Below, piece by piece: positions 41,755 to 50,948 of a DNA stretch of 64,000 nucleotides. The stretch's first letter is position 1; each line of letters begins with the position of its first letter. The DNA comes from an uncultured Mycoplasmatota bacterium (GTDB lineage Bacteria; Bacillota_I; Bacilli_A; RF39; UBA660), in contig CAMYVW010000001.1 of assembly GCA_947302655.1 (NCBI GenBank), positions 1 to 64,000 of the forward strand. Direction: 5' to 3'. Below the pieces are notes generated by a model. It did not search any database. It was not told where the DNA came from and saw only the letters and a program-made list of their open reading frames with translations. The position numbers and the translations under genes were made by a program.

Positions 41755-42457
41755 TCAAAAAAGCGGAATGCTTTTTGAAGATATAGAAACATATGTTACC
41801 AAAACCAAAACATATCAAAATAATTTTATTTTGTTTCCAACAGATGTATATCTAAACTATTGTATTGAAAGAGGATTCATTTGTGGTGCACAAAATATTG
41901 CTCAAAGTGATGAGAAAAATCAAACTGGAGAATTAACTGGTAAACAAATTAATAGTATTGGTGCAAAATATGTCATAATTGGACATAGTGAACGAAGAAA
42001 TAATCAAAAAGAAGGTTCAGATGTTTTAGTTAATAAGTTTGAAACAGCAATAAATAATAGCTTAAATATTGTTTATTGTATTGGTGAAAGCCTTGTTGAT
42101 TATAAACTTGGAAATACTAGTCAAATTGTATCATCACAACTTAAAGAAGTTTTTAATAAAGTTAAAGTTACAGGCGATGTAAAACTTTATATAGCCTATG
42201 AACCTATATGGGCAATAGGAACAGGTTTAACTCCAACGACTCAAGAAATAAGTAATGTTTCATCTGTTATAATTGATTATCTTAAAGATAATCATATAAA
42301 GATTGATGGAATATTATATGGTGGATCAGTTAACAATGAAAATATTGAAACACTACTTAATATTGAGAACGTAGATGGATTTCTTATAGGAGGAGCATCG
42401 AATAACTACTTAAAAACAATTGATATTTGTGAAAAAGTAAACAATTCGACAAAATAA
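41735..42457 (+). CDS. tpiA: Triosephosphate isomerase
   Basis: 240 residues. Catalytic His is in VIIGHSERR and Glu in AYEPIWAIGTG; the phosphate loops ILYGGSVN and GFLIGGASN are present. The N-terminus reads MKVLMLNQKSG instead of the usual AGNWKMN, but the Asn and Lys of the active site are kept (N8, K10). AAAGGAG at 41718-41724 supports ATG 41735 over ATG 41726, which would be only one base away. Confidence 0.93.
   Translation: MKVLMLNQKSGMLFEDIETYVTKTKTYQNNFILFPTDVYLNYCIERGFICGAQNIAQSDEKNQTGELTGKQINSIGAKYVIIGHSERRNNQKEGSDVLVNKFETAINNSLNIVYCIGESLVDYKLGNTSQIVSSQLKEVFNKVKVTGDVKLYIAYEPIWAIGTGLTPTTQEISNVSSVIIDYLKDNHIKIDGILYGGSVNNENIETLLNIENVDGFLIGGASNNYLKTIDICEKVNNSTK
42445..42453 (-). promoter_or_regulatory. 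Candidate Spo0A box at the end of tpiA, upstream of spo0A
   Basis: On the minus strand it reads TTTGTCGAA, an exact match to the 0A-box core TGTCGAA with its usual TT flank. It lies 115 bases before the spo0A start, within the last codons of tpiA. Chance occurrence in so AT-rich a window is possible but unlikely at this location. Confidence 0.4.
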
Positions 42458-42467
42458 TATAATATTT

Positions 42468-42495
42468 GACACTTTTATACATAAAGTGTCTTTTT
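42468..42495 (+). terminator. Terminator after tpiA
   Basis: GACACTTT / AAAGTGTC, 7-base loop, five T residues. Confidence 0.85.
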
Positions 42496-42501
42496 ATTTA
42501 C

Positions 42502-42530
42502 TTTAAATGTGACAATATATTTTATATAAT
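42502..42530 (+). promoter_or_regulatory. Candidate promoter of spo0A (TTTAAA-17-TATAAT)
   Basis: A perfect TATAAT 37 bases before the start, with TTTAAA 17 bases upstream as a weak -35. It lies just after the tpiA terminator, so spo0A is transcribed separately. Confidence 0.45.
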
Positions 42531-42567
42531 GGATTTGCGTGCAGTAAAAATGGTAAGGAGAGAAAAA

Positions 42568-43317
42568 ATGGAAAACGCATACAGATTAGTTGTAATTGAT
42601 AACGATATGGTAACAACTAATCAGTTAACAAACTATTTTAGTAGTCACGCAGTAATGAATGTAGTTAAAACTTTTAATGATGGTAGGGAAGGCTTAAATT
42701 ATATTAAAAATAATCAAGGTTCTTATGACATGATTATTCTTGATTTAGTTTTACCTGAAGTTGATGGAGTATATATTCTTGATGAATTAAAAAGATTAGG
42801 AATCAAGAAAAGAGTGGTTGTATTATCAGCTTATAAAGATAATACTGTATTAAAAAATATAAGTAATTACAATGTAGATTATTATATGCTTAAACCATTT
42901 AGTCTTGAGAGCCTTGAGATGAGGATAAAAGATATAATGGTTAACTCAGATGGTGGTAGATATACTGATCATCAAAAAACAATATCCAAAATGCTTCACA
43001 CATTAGGAGTTCCTTCACATATTAAAGGTTATGTATATATAAGAGAAGGAATAAACTTAATGTTAGAGTCTAATGAGATAACTGGAGGCATTACAAAAGA
43101 AATATATCCAGAAATAGCACGAAAGTATAATACTACTTCATCAAGAGTAGAAAGAGCAATTAGACACGCCATTGAAATTAGCTGGAATAGAGGCGATTAC
43201 GATACTATGGAAGAAATATTTGGTCATAGTGTTGATTATGATAAAGCAAAACCAACTAACTCTGAATTTATAGCAACTATTGCAGATCATTTACGTTACA
43301 AAAATGTCTGCATGTAG
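42568..43317 (+). CDS. spo0A: Stage 0 sporulation response regulator Spo0A
   Basis: 249 residues. The receiver domain (about 4-120) has the acidic pair D11/D13, phospho-acceptor D59 in MIILDLVLPEVDG, and Lys in YYMLKPF. The C-terminal Spo0A effector domain (about 140-249) shows GVPSHIKGYVYIREGINLML, ITKEIYPEIARKYNTTSSRV with ERAIRHAIEISWNRG. This DNA-binding domain is unique to Spo0A. AAGGAGAG before ATG 42568 fixes the start. It stands between tpiA and gpmI, an uncommon place; normally spoIVB or recN precede it. Confidence 0.95.
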   Translation: MENAYRLVVIDNDMVTTNQLTNYFSSHAVMNVVKTFNDGREGLNYIKNNQGSYDMIILDLVLPEVDGVYILDELKRLGIKKRVVVLSAYKDNTVLKNISNYNVDYYMLKPFSLESLEMRIKDIMVNSDGGRYTDHQKTISKMLHTLGVPSHIKGYVYIREGINLMLESNEITGGITKEIYPEIARKYNTTSSRVERAIRHAIEISWNRGDYDTMEEIFGHSVDYDKAKPTNSEFIATIADHLRYKNVCM

Positions 43318-43332
43318 TTGCTTTTTTGTAAA

Positions 43333-43361
43333 TTGTTTTTTTAAAGTATGTATGATATCAT
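43333..43361 (+). promoter_or_regulatory. Promoter of gpmI (TTGTTT-17-TATCAT)
   Basis: TTGTTT, 17 bases, TATCAT with TGA before it. It lies 18 bases before the gpmI start. Confidence 0.5.
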
Positions 43362-43379
43362 GAATGCGAAGGTGAGTTT

Positions 43380-44894
43380 ATGAAAAAAATCCTAACAATA
43401 ATTCTTGATGGATTTGGTTATAGAGAAGAAGAAGAGGGTAATGCTATTAAAGCAGCTAGAATGAAAAATTTCGAAAGTATATGGAATACATATCCTCATA
43501 CAACTATTTATGCATCTGAAGAACCAATTGGACTTAGACATGGACAATTTGGCAATAGTGAAATTGGACATTCAACAATTGGAGCAGGTCATATAGTAAA
43601 ACAAAATGAATCTTTAGTTGATGAACTTTTAGATAATGCCGATGATAATTTAACATTTCAAATGCTTATTGATTATACAAGAAGTAATCCTGATAAATCT
43701 GTTCATTTAATGGGACTTTGTTCAAACGGATTAGTTCATTCAGATGTGAATCACTTTATAAAACTTTATAATAGGTTAGTTGATAATGGTGTTCATAACA
43801 TATATTTTCATTTAATAACTGATGGAAGAGATACTGGAACTAATTCAGCGTATGAATACGTTAAAATGATTGAAGATGCTATTAAGGAAAGAGAAACTGG
43901 TTCTATTGCGTCTCTTTGTGGTAGATACTATGCGATGGACCGTGATAAAAAGTGGGATAGAACAAAACTGTATTATGATTTGATAACTAAAGCAAAAGGT
44001 TTTGAATTTAGTTCTCCAAAAGAAGCGCTTGATGCATCTTATAATGAAAATATAACTGATGAGTTTATTAAACCAATTATTCTTGATAGAAATGGAACAA
44101 TAAAAGATAATGATAGTGTAATTTGGATTAATTATAGAGCTGATAGATCAAAACAAATCATTTCAACATTAACTGATGTTAATTTTGAAGAATTTGATGT
44201 TACTAACTTTAATAATTTAAATGTCTATACTTTTTTCCCACTTGATAAAACAATCAAAACAAAAAACTTTATGCCTTTAAATCAAGTTGAAAATCCTCTT
44301 GGCGTTTATTTATCTAAGTTGGGATTATCTCAAGCAAGAGTTGCAGAGACAGAGAAATTTGCTCATGTAACATATTTCTTTGACGGTTCAAATAATACAA
44401 AACTTGAAAAGTGTGATAAGTTTTTATTACCTTCACCTAAAGTTGCAACATATGATTTAAAACCAGAGATGAGTGCTGTAGAAGTTACTAAAAAAACAAT
44501 TGATTGTATGCAAAAAGATTATGATTTTATTCTAGTTAATTTTGCAAATCCAGATATGGTAGGACATACTGGTTCCTGGAATGCAGCTGTAAAAGCTTGT
44601 ATAACAGTTGATATTTGTCTAGGAAAACTTCTTGAAGTTGCTGAAGACAATTTTTATAAAATAATTATATTAGCTGATCATGGTAATGCTGACATAATGT
44701 TTGATGAGAATAAAGTGCCTGTTACTACTCATACATTAAGTAAAGTACCATTTATTATTTTAGATAATAAAGTTAAACTAGCGGACGATGGAAGCCTAAT
44801 AAATGTAGCTCCAACCATTCTAGATTATATGGATATAGCTGCACCAAAAGAGATGGCTGATACTCCTAGTTTAATAACTGGTTATGAAGAATAA
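43380..44894 (+). CDS. gpmI: 2,3-bisphosphoglycerate-independent phosphoglycerate mutase
   Basis: 504-residue alkaline-phosphatase-superfamily enzyme needing two manganese ions. LDGFGYREEEEGNAI binds metal, GNSEIGHSTIGAGHIV holds the phosphoserine, and ADHGNADIM with THTLSKVPFI supplies further ligands. Continues the glycolytic set gap-pgk-tpiA; enolase, usually next, is not in the window. AAGGTGAG precedes the ATG. Confidence 0.97.
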   Translation: MKKILTIILDGFGYREEEEGNAIKAARMKNFESIWNTYPHTTIYASEEPIGLRHGQFGNSEIGHSTIGAGHIVKQNESLVDELLDNADDNLTFQMLIDYTRSNPDKSVHLMGLCSNGLVHSDVNHFIKLYNRLVDNGVHNIYFHLITDGRDTGTNSAYEYVKMIEDAIKERETGSIASLCGRYYAMDRDKKWDRTKLYYDLITKAKGFEFSSPKEALDASYNENITDEFIKPIILDRNGTIKDNDSVIWINYRADRSKQIISTLTDVNFEEFDVTNFNNLNVYTFFPLDKTIKTKNFMPLNQVENPLGVYLSKLGLSQARVAETEKFAHVTYFFDGSNNTKLEKCDKFLLPSPKVATYDLKPEMSAVEVTKKTIDCMQKDYDFILVNFANPDMVGHTGSWNAAVKACITVDICLGKLLEVAEDNFYKIIILADHGNADIMFDENKVPVTTHTLSKVPFIILDNKVKLADDGSLINVAPTILDYMDIAAPKEMADTPSLITGYEE

Positions 44895-44922
44895 ACAAAA
44901 TGTGTAAACATTTTGTTTTTTT
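44893..44922 (+). terminator. Terminator after gpmI
   Basis: AAACAAAATG / CATTTTGTTT, 6-base loop, T-run; the A-run on the left gives it some minus-strand capacity. Confidence 0.85.
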
Positions 44923-44946
44923 ACCTAAAAAAAGGAAAAAAACTGC

Positions 44947-44975
44947 TTGATTTTCATAAAATATCTTGATATAAT
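44947..44975 (+). promoter_or_regulatory. Strong promoter of the S10 ribosomal operon
   Basis: TTGATT, 17 bases ending TGA, then TATAAT. No other comparably strong promoter is seen until 59.2 kb, so this probably drives much of the r-protein cluster. Confidence 0.7.
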
Positions 44976-44981
44976 CTATTT

Positions 44982-45093
44982 CGTATGACTGCTTAGATGT
45001 GCAAGGTTGCTGATACACTAGGGTATGTTGTTCGATACTCAAATTAAAATCAGGTTAATTTGCTACGGAGCGAGCCTATACTAGATATAGACG
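44982..45093 (+). promoter_or_regulatory. 5' leader of the S10 operon, possible autoregulatory RNA
   Basis: About 110 bases of untranslated leader, with GC-richer patches (TGCAAGGTTGCTGATACAC, TGCTACGGAGCGAGCCTATA) unlike the surrounding AT-rich spacers. This suggests conserved RNA structure, perhaps a ribosomal-protein binding site as known for S10 leaders elsewhere. I could not assign a fold or the ligand protein. A longer reading of rpsJ from TTG 45060 was rejected. Confidence 0.4.
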
Positions 45094-45110
45094 AAAGGAG
45101 AACAAGAAAG

Positions 45111-45419
45111 ATGGCTAATACTAAAGTTCGTATTAATTTAAAAGCATATGACCACAGACTACTTGATATAGCTGCTGGAAAAATTGTTGAAACAGTTAAA
45201 AGAACTGGTGGAATAGTATCTGGTCCAGTACCTCTTCCAACAGAGGTTCAAAAATATACAGTATTAAGAGCTGTACATAAATATAAGGACGCAAGAGAAC
45301 AATTCGAAATGCGTACTCATAAAAGACTTATTGATATTAAAGACCCTAGTAAAGAAACAATTGATGCTTTAACTCACTTAGATTTACCAAGCGGTGTAGA
45401 AATCAATATCAAATTATAA
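45111..45419 (+). CDS. rpsJ: 30S ribosomal protein S10
   Basis: 102 residues, full length: [35 protein letters not shown] and [12 protein letters not shown] are the S10/NusE hallmarks. Also part of the NusB antitermination complex. AAAGGAG at 45094-45100 fixes ATG 45111. First gene of the S10 operon. Confidence 0.97.
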   Translation: MANTKVRINLKAYDHRLLDIAAGKIVETVKRTGGIVSGPVPLPTEVQKYTVLRAVHKYKDAREQFEMRTHKRLIDIKDPSKETIDALTHLDLPSGVEINIKL

Positions 45420-45449
45420 TTTTAAAATTTAAAGGAAGGAAAAATAAAG

Positions 45450-46259
45450 ATGAAAGGAATCTTAGGACGCAAAGTTGGAATGACTCAAGTATTCACAAAA
45501 GATGGTGTTTTAATTCCTGTTACAGTTGTTGAAGTTGAACCAAACACTGTAATGCAAGTTAAAACTCCTGAAAGTGATGGATATTCAGCTGTTCAATTAG
45601 GCGTATTCGACAAAAAAGAAAAAAATGCTACTAAAGCTAGCATTGGCCATGCTAAAAAAGCTGGTACAAACCCTAAGCGCTTCTTAAAAGAAATTCGTGA
45701 CGTAGAAGCTAGTTACAATATTGGGGATAAAATTGGTGTAGAAATCTTCGAAGTTGGAGAAGTTGTAGATGTAACTGGAACTTCAAAAGGAAAAGGTTTC
45801 CAAGGTACAATTAAACGTCACAATCAATCACGTGGTCCAATGACTCACGGATCTCATTATCATAGAGGACCTGGTTCTCTAGGTACAATGTTACCTAAAC
45901 GTGTTTTAAAAGGTAAAAACTTACCTGGACATATGGGACACGAAACAGTAACAATTCAAAATCTTGAAATTATTGAAGTTAACCCAAATGAAAATTACAT
46001 TTTAGTTAGCGGAAATATTCCGGGACCAAAACAATCATTAGTTCTAATTAGATCTGCTGTTAAAAATAACAAAAAAACAACTGCTAAAGAAGTATTAACT
46101 TATGTTGATGAACCTGTAGTTGATGAAGTTGTTGAAGAAACAGTTGAAGAAGTAGTTGAAACTCCAGTAGAAGAAACTACTACAGAAGAAGTTCAAACAG
46201 AAGAAACTCCTGCTGAAGAAGTAGAAGAAAATAATGATTCTGAAGGAGAAAGTAATTAA
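45450..46259 (+). CDS. rplC: 50S ribosomal protein L3 with long acidic C-terminal tail
   Basis: 269 residues; usual L3 is about 205-210. Core: [57 protein letters not shown]. After residue about 210 comes a Glu/Val/Thr-rich low-complexity tail ([20 protein letters not shown] and so on, ending DSEGESN) with almost no basic residues. Such a tail on an RNA-binding protein is unusual; it may be disordered and exposed on the ribosome. Confidence 0.96.
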   Translation: MKGILGRKVGMTQVFTKDGVLIPVTVVEVEPNTVMQVKTPESDGYSAVQLGVFDKKEKNATKASIGHAKKAGTNPKRFLKEIRDVEASYNIGDKIGVEIFEVGEVVDVTGTSKGKGFQGTIKRHNQSRGPMTHGSHYHRGPGSLGTMLPKRVLKGKNLPGHMGHETVTIQNLEIIEVNPNENYILVSGNIPGPKQSLVLIRSAVKNNKKTTAKEVLTYVDEPVVDEVVEETVEEVVETPVEETTTEEVQTEETPAEEVEENNDSEGESN

Positions 46260-46282
46260 TTTACTTTTAGAAAGGAATAATT

Positions 46283-46903
46283 ATGAAGATAAGTGTTAAA
46301 AATTTAAACGGTGAAAAAGTTAAAGATTTAACTTTAAAAGATTCTGTTTGGAATATCGAAACTAATGAAGATTGTTTAAAGAAAAGTATTAAATTACAAC
46401 AAGCAGCAACTCGTCAAGGAACTGCTAAAGCTAAAACTAGATCAGAAGTATCTGGTGGTGGTAAAAAACCATGGAAACAAAAAGGTACTGGTAGAGCTCG
46501 TGCTGGATCTAGTAGATCACCTCTATGGAGAGGCGGAGGAATAGTATTTGGACCAACTCCAAGAGACTATTCATTTAAAATTAATAAGAAAGAAAGAACT
46601 ATTGCTTTAAAATCTGCTTTAACTGAAATAGCAAAAGAAAAAGCATTAGTTGTAGTTGATAAAATTGAGCTTGCTTCACTTAAATCTAAAGAAGCTAAAA
46701 ACTTAATTAAATCACTTAATATTGCAGGAAACATTTTATTCGTTACTAACGAAGATAATGAAAACTTATTTATGGCTTGCCGTAATTTAGGTTATACAAA
46801 TGTATTATTAGTTGATGAAATTAATGTTTTAGATTTAGTTTATGCTGATTACGTAGTAATTGAAGAAGCTGCAGTTAAAACATTAGAGGAGGGTCTTAAC
46901 TAA
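46283..46903 (+). CDS. rplD: 50S ribosomal protein L4
   Basis: 206 residues, normal length. The exit-tunnel loop KAKTRSEVSGGGKKPWKQKG, TGRARAGSSRSPLWRGGGI and the C-terminal YADYVVIEEAAVKTLEE fit L4. Possible operon autoregulator by analogy to other bacteria. Shares one base with rplW. Confidence 0.96.
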   Translation: MKISVKNLNGEKVKDLTLKDSVWNIETNEDCLKKSIKLQQAATRQGTAKAKTRSEVSGGGKKPWKQKGTGRARAGSSRSPLWRGGGIVFGPTPRDYSFKINKKERTIALKSALTEIAKEKALVVVDKIELASLKSKEAKNLIKSLNIAGNILFVTNEDNENLFMACRNLGYTNVLLVDEINVLDLVYADYVVIEEAAVKTLEEGLN

Positions 46904-47178
46904 TGAAAGATTATTCTGATATTATCTTAGCACCAGTTATTACTGAAAAATCTGCTAAGAATGCTGAACAAAACGTTTATACATTTAAATGTGTTAAATC
47001 AGCAACTAAGACTCAAATCAAATGGGCTATTGAAAAAGCTTTTGGTGTAGAAGTTAAAACTGTTAATACATTAATTACTAAACCAAAAGATAAAAGAGTT
47101 GGTCGTTATACTGGCCAAACTAAAACTTATAAGAAAGCGATTGTTACATTAAAAGATGGTCAACAAATCGAAATATAG
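46903..47178 (+). CDS. rplW: 50S ribosomal protein L23
   Basis: 91 residues: ILAPVITEKSAKNAEQNVYTF and KAFGVEVKTVNTLITKPK are the family signatures. It lies at the tunnel exit and docks trigger factor and SRP. Starts in the rplD stop (TAATG). Confidence 0.97.
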   Translation: MKDYSDIILAPVITEKSAKNAEQNVYTFKCVKSATKTQIKWAIEKAFGVEVKTVNTLITKPKDKRVGRYTGQTKTYKKAIVTLKDGQQIEI

Positions 47179-47196
47179 TAGGGAGGAAATATAGTT

Positions 47197-48027
47197 ATGG
47201 CAATTAAAGCTTATCGTCCAACAACAAATGGACGTCGTGGTATGACTACACTTGCTAATGAAGAAATTACTTCAAGTACTCCTACTAAATCACTTTTAAA
47301 AACAAAATCAAAAACTGGTGGACGTAATAATCAAGGTAAAATGACTGTTCGTCACATCGGAGGCGGAGCTAAAAGAAAATACCGTCTAATTGATTATAAA
47401 AGAAATAAAGTTGGAGTTACTGGTAAGGTAGCAACAATTGAATACGATCCAAATCGTAGTGCAAACATCGCTCTAATTAATTATAGAGATGGTGAAAAGA
47501 GATACATTATTGCTCCAAAAGATTTAAAAGTTGGTGCAATTATTGAAAATGGACCTGAAGCTGATATTAAAGTTGGTAATAGTTTACCACTTCAAAATAT
47601 TCCAGTAGGTACTGTAGTTCATTGTATAGAGCTTAAACCTGGTAAAGGTGCTGAGCTTTGTAGAGCTGCTGGTTCAAGTGCTCAAATACTTGGTAGAGAA
47701 GATAAATATGTTTTAGTTAGATTACAATCTGGCGAAACAAGAAAAATCTTAGGTACTTGTATTGCAACTATTGGTGTAGTTGGAAATGAAGACTATGAAC
47801 TAGTAAACATTGGTAAAGCTGGACGTACTCGTCATATGGGTATTAGACCAACAAACCGTGGTTCTGTTATGAACCCTAACGATCACCCGCATGGTGGTGG
47901 TGAAGGACGTGCTCCTATCGGACGTAAGAGTCCTCTTACTCCTTGGGGTAAACCAGCACTTGGTTATAAAACTAGAAAATCTAAAAAAGCATCTAGCAAG
48001 CTTATTGTTAGTAGAAGGAAGAAATAG
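47197..48027 (+). CDS. rplB: 50S ribosomal protein L2
   Basis: 276 residues, normal length: [40 protein letters not shown], and [20 protein letters not shown] with the conserved peptidyl-transferase-site histidine. AGGGAGG upstream. Confidence 0.98.
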   Translation: MAIKAYRPTTNGRRGMTTLANEEITSSTPTKSLLKTKSKTGGRNNQGKMTVRHIGGGAKRKYRLIDYKRNKVGVTGKVATIEYDPNRSANIALINYRDGEKRYIIAPKDLKVGAIIENGPEADIKVGNSLPLQNIPVGTVVHCIELKPGKGAELCRAAGSSAQILGREDKYVLVRLQSGETRKILGTCIATIGVVGNEDYELVNIGKAGRTRHMGIRPTNRGSVMNPNDHPHGGGEGRAPIGRKSPLTPWGKPALGYKTRKSKKASSKLIVSRRKK

Positions 48028-48036
48028 GAGGATATA

Positions 48037-48300
48037 ATGGCAAGAAGTTTGAAAAAAGGACCTTATGTAGCAGAAAGCTTACTTAAGAAAATCCAAAAAT
48101 TAAATGAATCAAATAAAAAAGAAGTTGTTAAGACTTGGTCAAGACGTTCTACTATTTTTCCAGATTTTGTAGGACACACAATTGCTGTTCACAATGGTAA
48201 AGAATTTATCCCTGTATATATTACAGAAGATATGGTAGGTCACAAACTTGGAGAGTTTGCATTAACTCGTAAGTTTGGTGGACATGCAGGTCAAAAGTAG
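48037..48300 (+). CDS. rpsS: 30S ribosomal protein S19
   Basis: 87 residues: [37 protein letters not shown] and [16 protein letters not shown] are characteristic. It contacts S13 in the head of the small subunit. Confidence 0.97.
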   Translation: MARSLKKGPYVAESLLKKIQKLNESNKKEVVKTWSRRSTIFPDFVGHTIAVHNGKEFIPVYITEDMVGHKLGEFALTRKFGGHAGQK

Positions 48301-48311
48301 GAGGTAATTAG

Positions 48312-48683
48312 ATGGAAACTTATGCAATACATAAAAACGCTATGATCGCTCCTCGTAAGGCTCGTATGACTTTAGATTTAATCAGAGGTAAAAGTGTTAA
48401 TGCTGCTCAAGGAATTCTTGATAACACTAACACTAAAGCTTCAAGATTAATTTCAAAAGTATTAAATTCTGCTATTGCTAATGCAGTAAATAACTTTGGA
48501 GCAAAAGAAGAAGAATTAAAAATAGTTGAATGCTACATTAATCCTGGAGTTGTTCTAAAGAGAATCAAATTTGCATCTCGTGGAAATGTAGATCGTAGAG
48601 ATAAAAGAACTTCTCACATTACTATTAAAGTAAGTGATAATAAAGAAGTTAAAGAAACAAAAAAAGGTAAGGAAGGAGCATAA
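48312..48683 (+). CDS. rplV: 50S ribosomal protein L22
   Basis: 123 residues: [20 protein letters not shown], tunnel beta hairpin around [20 protein letters not shown]. The tail [18 protein letters not shown] is slightly extended and lysine-rich. Usual place between rpsS and rpsC. Confidence 0.97.
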   Translation: METYAIHKNAMIAPRKARMTLDLIRGKSVNAAQGILDNTNTKASRLISKVLNSAIANAVNNFGAKEEELKIVECYINPGVVLKRIKFASRGNVDRRDKRTSHITIKVSDNKEVKETKKGKEGA

Positions 48684-48685
48684 TC

Positions 48686-49366
48686 ATGGGTCAAAAAGTA
48701 AGTCCAATTGGATTAAGAATTGGTGTTAATAAAGACTGGGAATCTAAATGGTATGCAAATAAAGAATTTGCAGCTAACCTAGATAAAGACATTAAAATTC
48801 GTAAATATATCGAAAAGAACTTAAAAAACGCTAGTATTGCTTCTGTTCTTATCGAAAGAAAGAAAAATAGAACTGATGTAACTATCAATACTGCTAAACC
48901 TGGTGTAATCATCGGACGTGGTGGAGAAGACATCGAAAAATTAAGAAAAGAAATCAAAAAGGTTGTTAAAGAAGACATATTTGTTAATATCGTTGAAGTT
49001 AAGAACCCTGATTTAAATGCACAACTTGTTGCTGAAAACATTGCACAACAAATTGCAAACCGTGCTCCATTTAGAAGCACACAAAAAAGAGCTATCAGAA
49101 ACACTATGAAGGCTGGTGCTAAAGGAATTAAAACTGCTGTATCTGGTCGTTTAGGTGGTGCTGAAATGGCTCGTACTGAAGGATATACAGAAGGAACTGT
49201 ACCTCTTCATACAATCCGTGCTGATATCGACTATGCAACTGCAGAAGCTGATACAACTTACGGAAAAATTGGTGTTAAGGTTTGGATCTATAAAGATGAA
49301 ATCCTTCCTGCTAAAACTAAAGTAGTAAAGGGGGAAGAAAAACATGTTAATGCCAAAAAGAACTAA
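48686..49366 (+). CDS. rpsC: 30S ribosomal protein S3
   Basis: 226 residues: [20 protein letters not shown], the KH motif [20 protein letters not shown] (GRGG), then [20 protein letters not shown]. It lines the mRNA entry tunnel and acts as helicase with S4 and S5. Overlaps rplP by 23 bases. Confidence 0.97.
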   Translation: MGQKVSPIGLRIGVNKDWESKWYANKEFAANLDKDIKIRKYIEKNLKNASIASVLIERKKNRTDVTINTAKPGVIIGRGGEDIEKLRKEIKKVVKEDIFVNIVEVKNPDLNAQLVAENIAQQIANRAPFRSTQKRAIRNTMKAGAKGIKTAVSGRLGGAEMARTEGYTEGTVPLHTIRADIDYATAEADTTYGKIGVKVWIYKDEILPAKTKVVKGEEKHVNAKKN

Positions 49367-49778
49367 GTATCGTAAACCTCATCGTGTATCTTATGATGGT
49401 CACGCTAAAGGTAATACTGAACTTCATTTAGGTGAATACGGACTTCAAGCTAAAACAGGTGCTTGGGTATCTGCAAAACAAATTGAAGCAGCTCGTATCG
49501 CTATGACACGTTATATGAAACGTGGTGGTAAAGTATTTATTAACATCTTCCCACACTTAGCAATTACTAAAAAACCTCTTGAAACTCGTCAAGGTAAAGG
49601 TAAAGGTAACGTTGATGAATGGGTTGCTGTTGTTAAAAAAGGTAAAATTATGTTTGAAATAAGTGGTGTTTCTGAGGAAATCGCTCGTGAAGCATTAAGA
49701 CTTGCTTCTCACAAATTACCTGTACAATGCAAATTCGTAAAGAAAGAAGAAAAGGCTGGTGAATCAAATGAAAACTAA
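49344..49778 (+). CDS. rplP: 50S ribosomal protein L16
   Basis: 144 residues: [20 protein letters not shown] and [41 protein letters not shown]16 shapes the A site. The start at the first ATG keeps the usual ML.PKR opening. GGGGGAAG in the end of rpsC is its ribosome site. Confidence 0.97.
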   Translation: MLMPKRTKYRKPHRVSYDGHAKGNTELHLGEYGLQAKTGAWVSAKQIEAARIAMTRYMKRGGKVFINIFPHLAITKKPLETRQGKGKGNVDEWVAVVKKGKIMFEISGVSEEIAREALRLASHKLPVQCKFVKKEEKAGESNEN

Positions 49779-49974
49779 TGAACTTAGAAAATTATCTACT
49801 GAAGAATTAGTTAAAAAAGTTAATGAAAATAAACATGAAATATTTGATTTAAGACTTAAACAATCAACTGGTTCACTAGAAAAACCTTCACAAATTAAAA
49901 ATTTAAGAAAAGAAGTAGCTAGAATCAAAACTATACTAAAAGAAAGAGAAGGAGCAGAAAATGGAGAAAACTAA
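49768..49974 (+). CDS. rpmC: 50S ribosomal protein L29
   Basis: 68 residues, two long helices: [20 protein letters not shown] and [35 protein letters not shown] 49768 gives the usual opening; GTG 49759 would add three residues. Overlaps rplP and rpsQ. Confidence 0.95.
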   Translation: MKTNELRKLSTEELVKKVNENKHEIFDLRLKQSTGSLEKPSQIKNLRKEVARIKTILKEREGAENGEN

Positions 49975-50224
49975 TAGCCGTCAAGAATTTACTGGTAAAG
50001 TAATTAGTGCTGCTAATAACAAAACTATTACTGTTCTTGTAGAAACTTATAAAAAAGATCCATTATATGGAAAAAGAGTTAAATACTCTAAAAAATATGC
50101 AGCTCACGATGAAAATAATAAAGCTAAAGTAGGAGATACAGTATTAATTAGATCAACAAGACCTCTTTCTAAAACAAAGAGATTCGAACTTGTAGATGTT
50201 CTAATTGAAGCTGTAATTCTATAA
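49961..50224 (+). CDS. rpsQ: 30S ribosomal protein S17
   Basis: 87 residues: [40 protein letters not shown] and [20 protein letters not shown]. Typical OB fold binding 16S rRNA. It overlaps rpmC by 14 bases. Confidence 0.97.
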   Translation: MEKTNSRQEFTGKVISAANNKTITVLVETYKKDPLYGKRVKYSKKYAAHDENNKAKVGDTVLIRSTRPLSKTKRFELVDVLIEAVIL

Positions 50225-50238
50225 GGAGGTAAAACCTT

Positions 50239-50607
50239 ATGGTAATGCAAGAATCTAGATTAAAAGTTGCTGATAACACTGGTGCTAGAGAATTATTAGT
50301 TATCAGAGTTATGGGTGGATCTAAAGTTAAAACTGCTAACATTGGTGATGTTGTAGTTGGAACTGTTAAAAAAGCTATCCCAAATAGTAATATGAAAAAA
50401 GGTAAAGTCGTTAAAGCTGTAATCGTTAGAAGTGTTGAGGGTGTTCGTCGTAAAGATGGTTCATATATTAAATTTGATGACAACGCTTGTGTAATTATCA
50501 GGGATGATAAAACACCAATCGGAACTCGTGTTTTAGGTCCTGTTGCTCGTGAACTTCGTGAAAAAGATTATATGAAGATCGTTTCACTAGCAAGCGAAGT
50601 TATATAG
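50239..50607 (+). CDS. rplN: 50S ribosomal protein L14
   Basis: 122 residues: [40 protein letters not shown] and [27 protein letters not shown] upstream. The first ATG is kept because L14 usually opens with one extra residue before QESRL. Confidence 0.97.
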   Translation: MVMQESRLKVADNTGARELLVIRVMGGSKVKTANIGDVVVGTVKKAIPNSNMKKGKVVKAVIVRSVEGVRRKDGSYIKFDDNACVIIRDDKTPIGTRVLGPVARELREKDYMKIVSLASEVI

Positions 50608-50619
50608 GAGGATTTTAAA

Positions 50620-50940
50620 ATGAAAGTTAAAGTTGGAGATAACGTAAGAATTATTGCTGGAAAAGACAAAGGTAAAGAAGGCAAAGTAGTTCGTACTTTA
50701 AAGAAAAAAGACAAAGTTGTTGTTGAAAGACTTAATATTGTTAAAAAACACTCTAAACCAAATAACACTAACGATAAAGGTGGTATCTTCTCAATTGAAG
50801 CGCCTATTCATGTATCTAATGTAAAAGTTATTGAAGAAAAAGCTACTAAAAAAGAAACAGTAAAAAAAGAAACTGTTAAAAAAGAAGCTCCTGCTAAAAA
50901 AGCAGCTGCTAAAAAATCTACTAAAAAGGAAAGTAAGTAG
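50620..50940 (+). CDS. rplX: 50S ribosomal protein L24 with basic C-terminal tail
   Basis: 106 residues. Core with KOW motif: [50 protein letters not shown] (to about residue 74). The rest is a Lys/Ala/Glu/Thr repeat tail ([18 protein letters not shown] and so on) about 30 residues longer than the family core, contrasting with the acidic tail on L3. Confidence 0.95.
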   Translation: MKVKVGDNVRIIAGKDKGKEGKVVRTLKKKDKVVVERLNIVKKHSKPNNTNDKGGIFSIEAPIHVSNVKVIEEKATKKETVKKETVKKEAPAKKAAAKKSTKKESK

Positions 50941-50948
50941 GTGAATGT

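Noticed and set aside
42466-42567. Extended N-terminus of spo0A
   Set aside because: It would begin at the tpiA terminator and cover the promoter; AAGGAGAG places the start at 42568.
44982-45060. tRNA-like GTTCGATAC sequence in the rpsJ leader
   Set aside because: A TpsiC-like string occurs, but no acceptor, D or anticodon arms can be paired. There is no tRNA in the window that I can support.
48691-49104. Long minus-strand frame inside rpsC
   Set aside because: It is a mirror frame of a certain ribosomal protein gene, with no ribosome site; similar mirror frames over other genes were also dropped.
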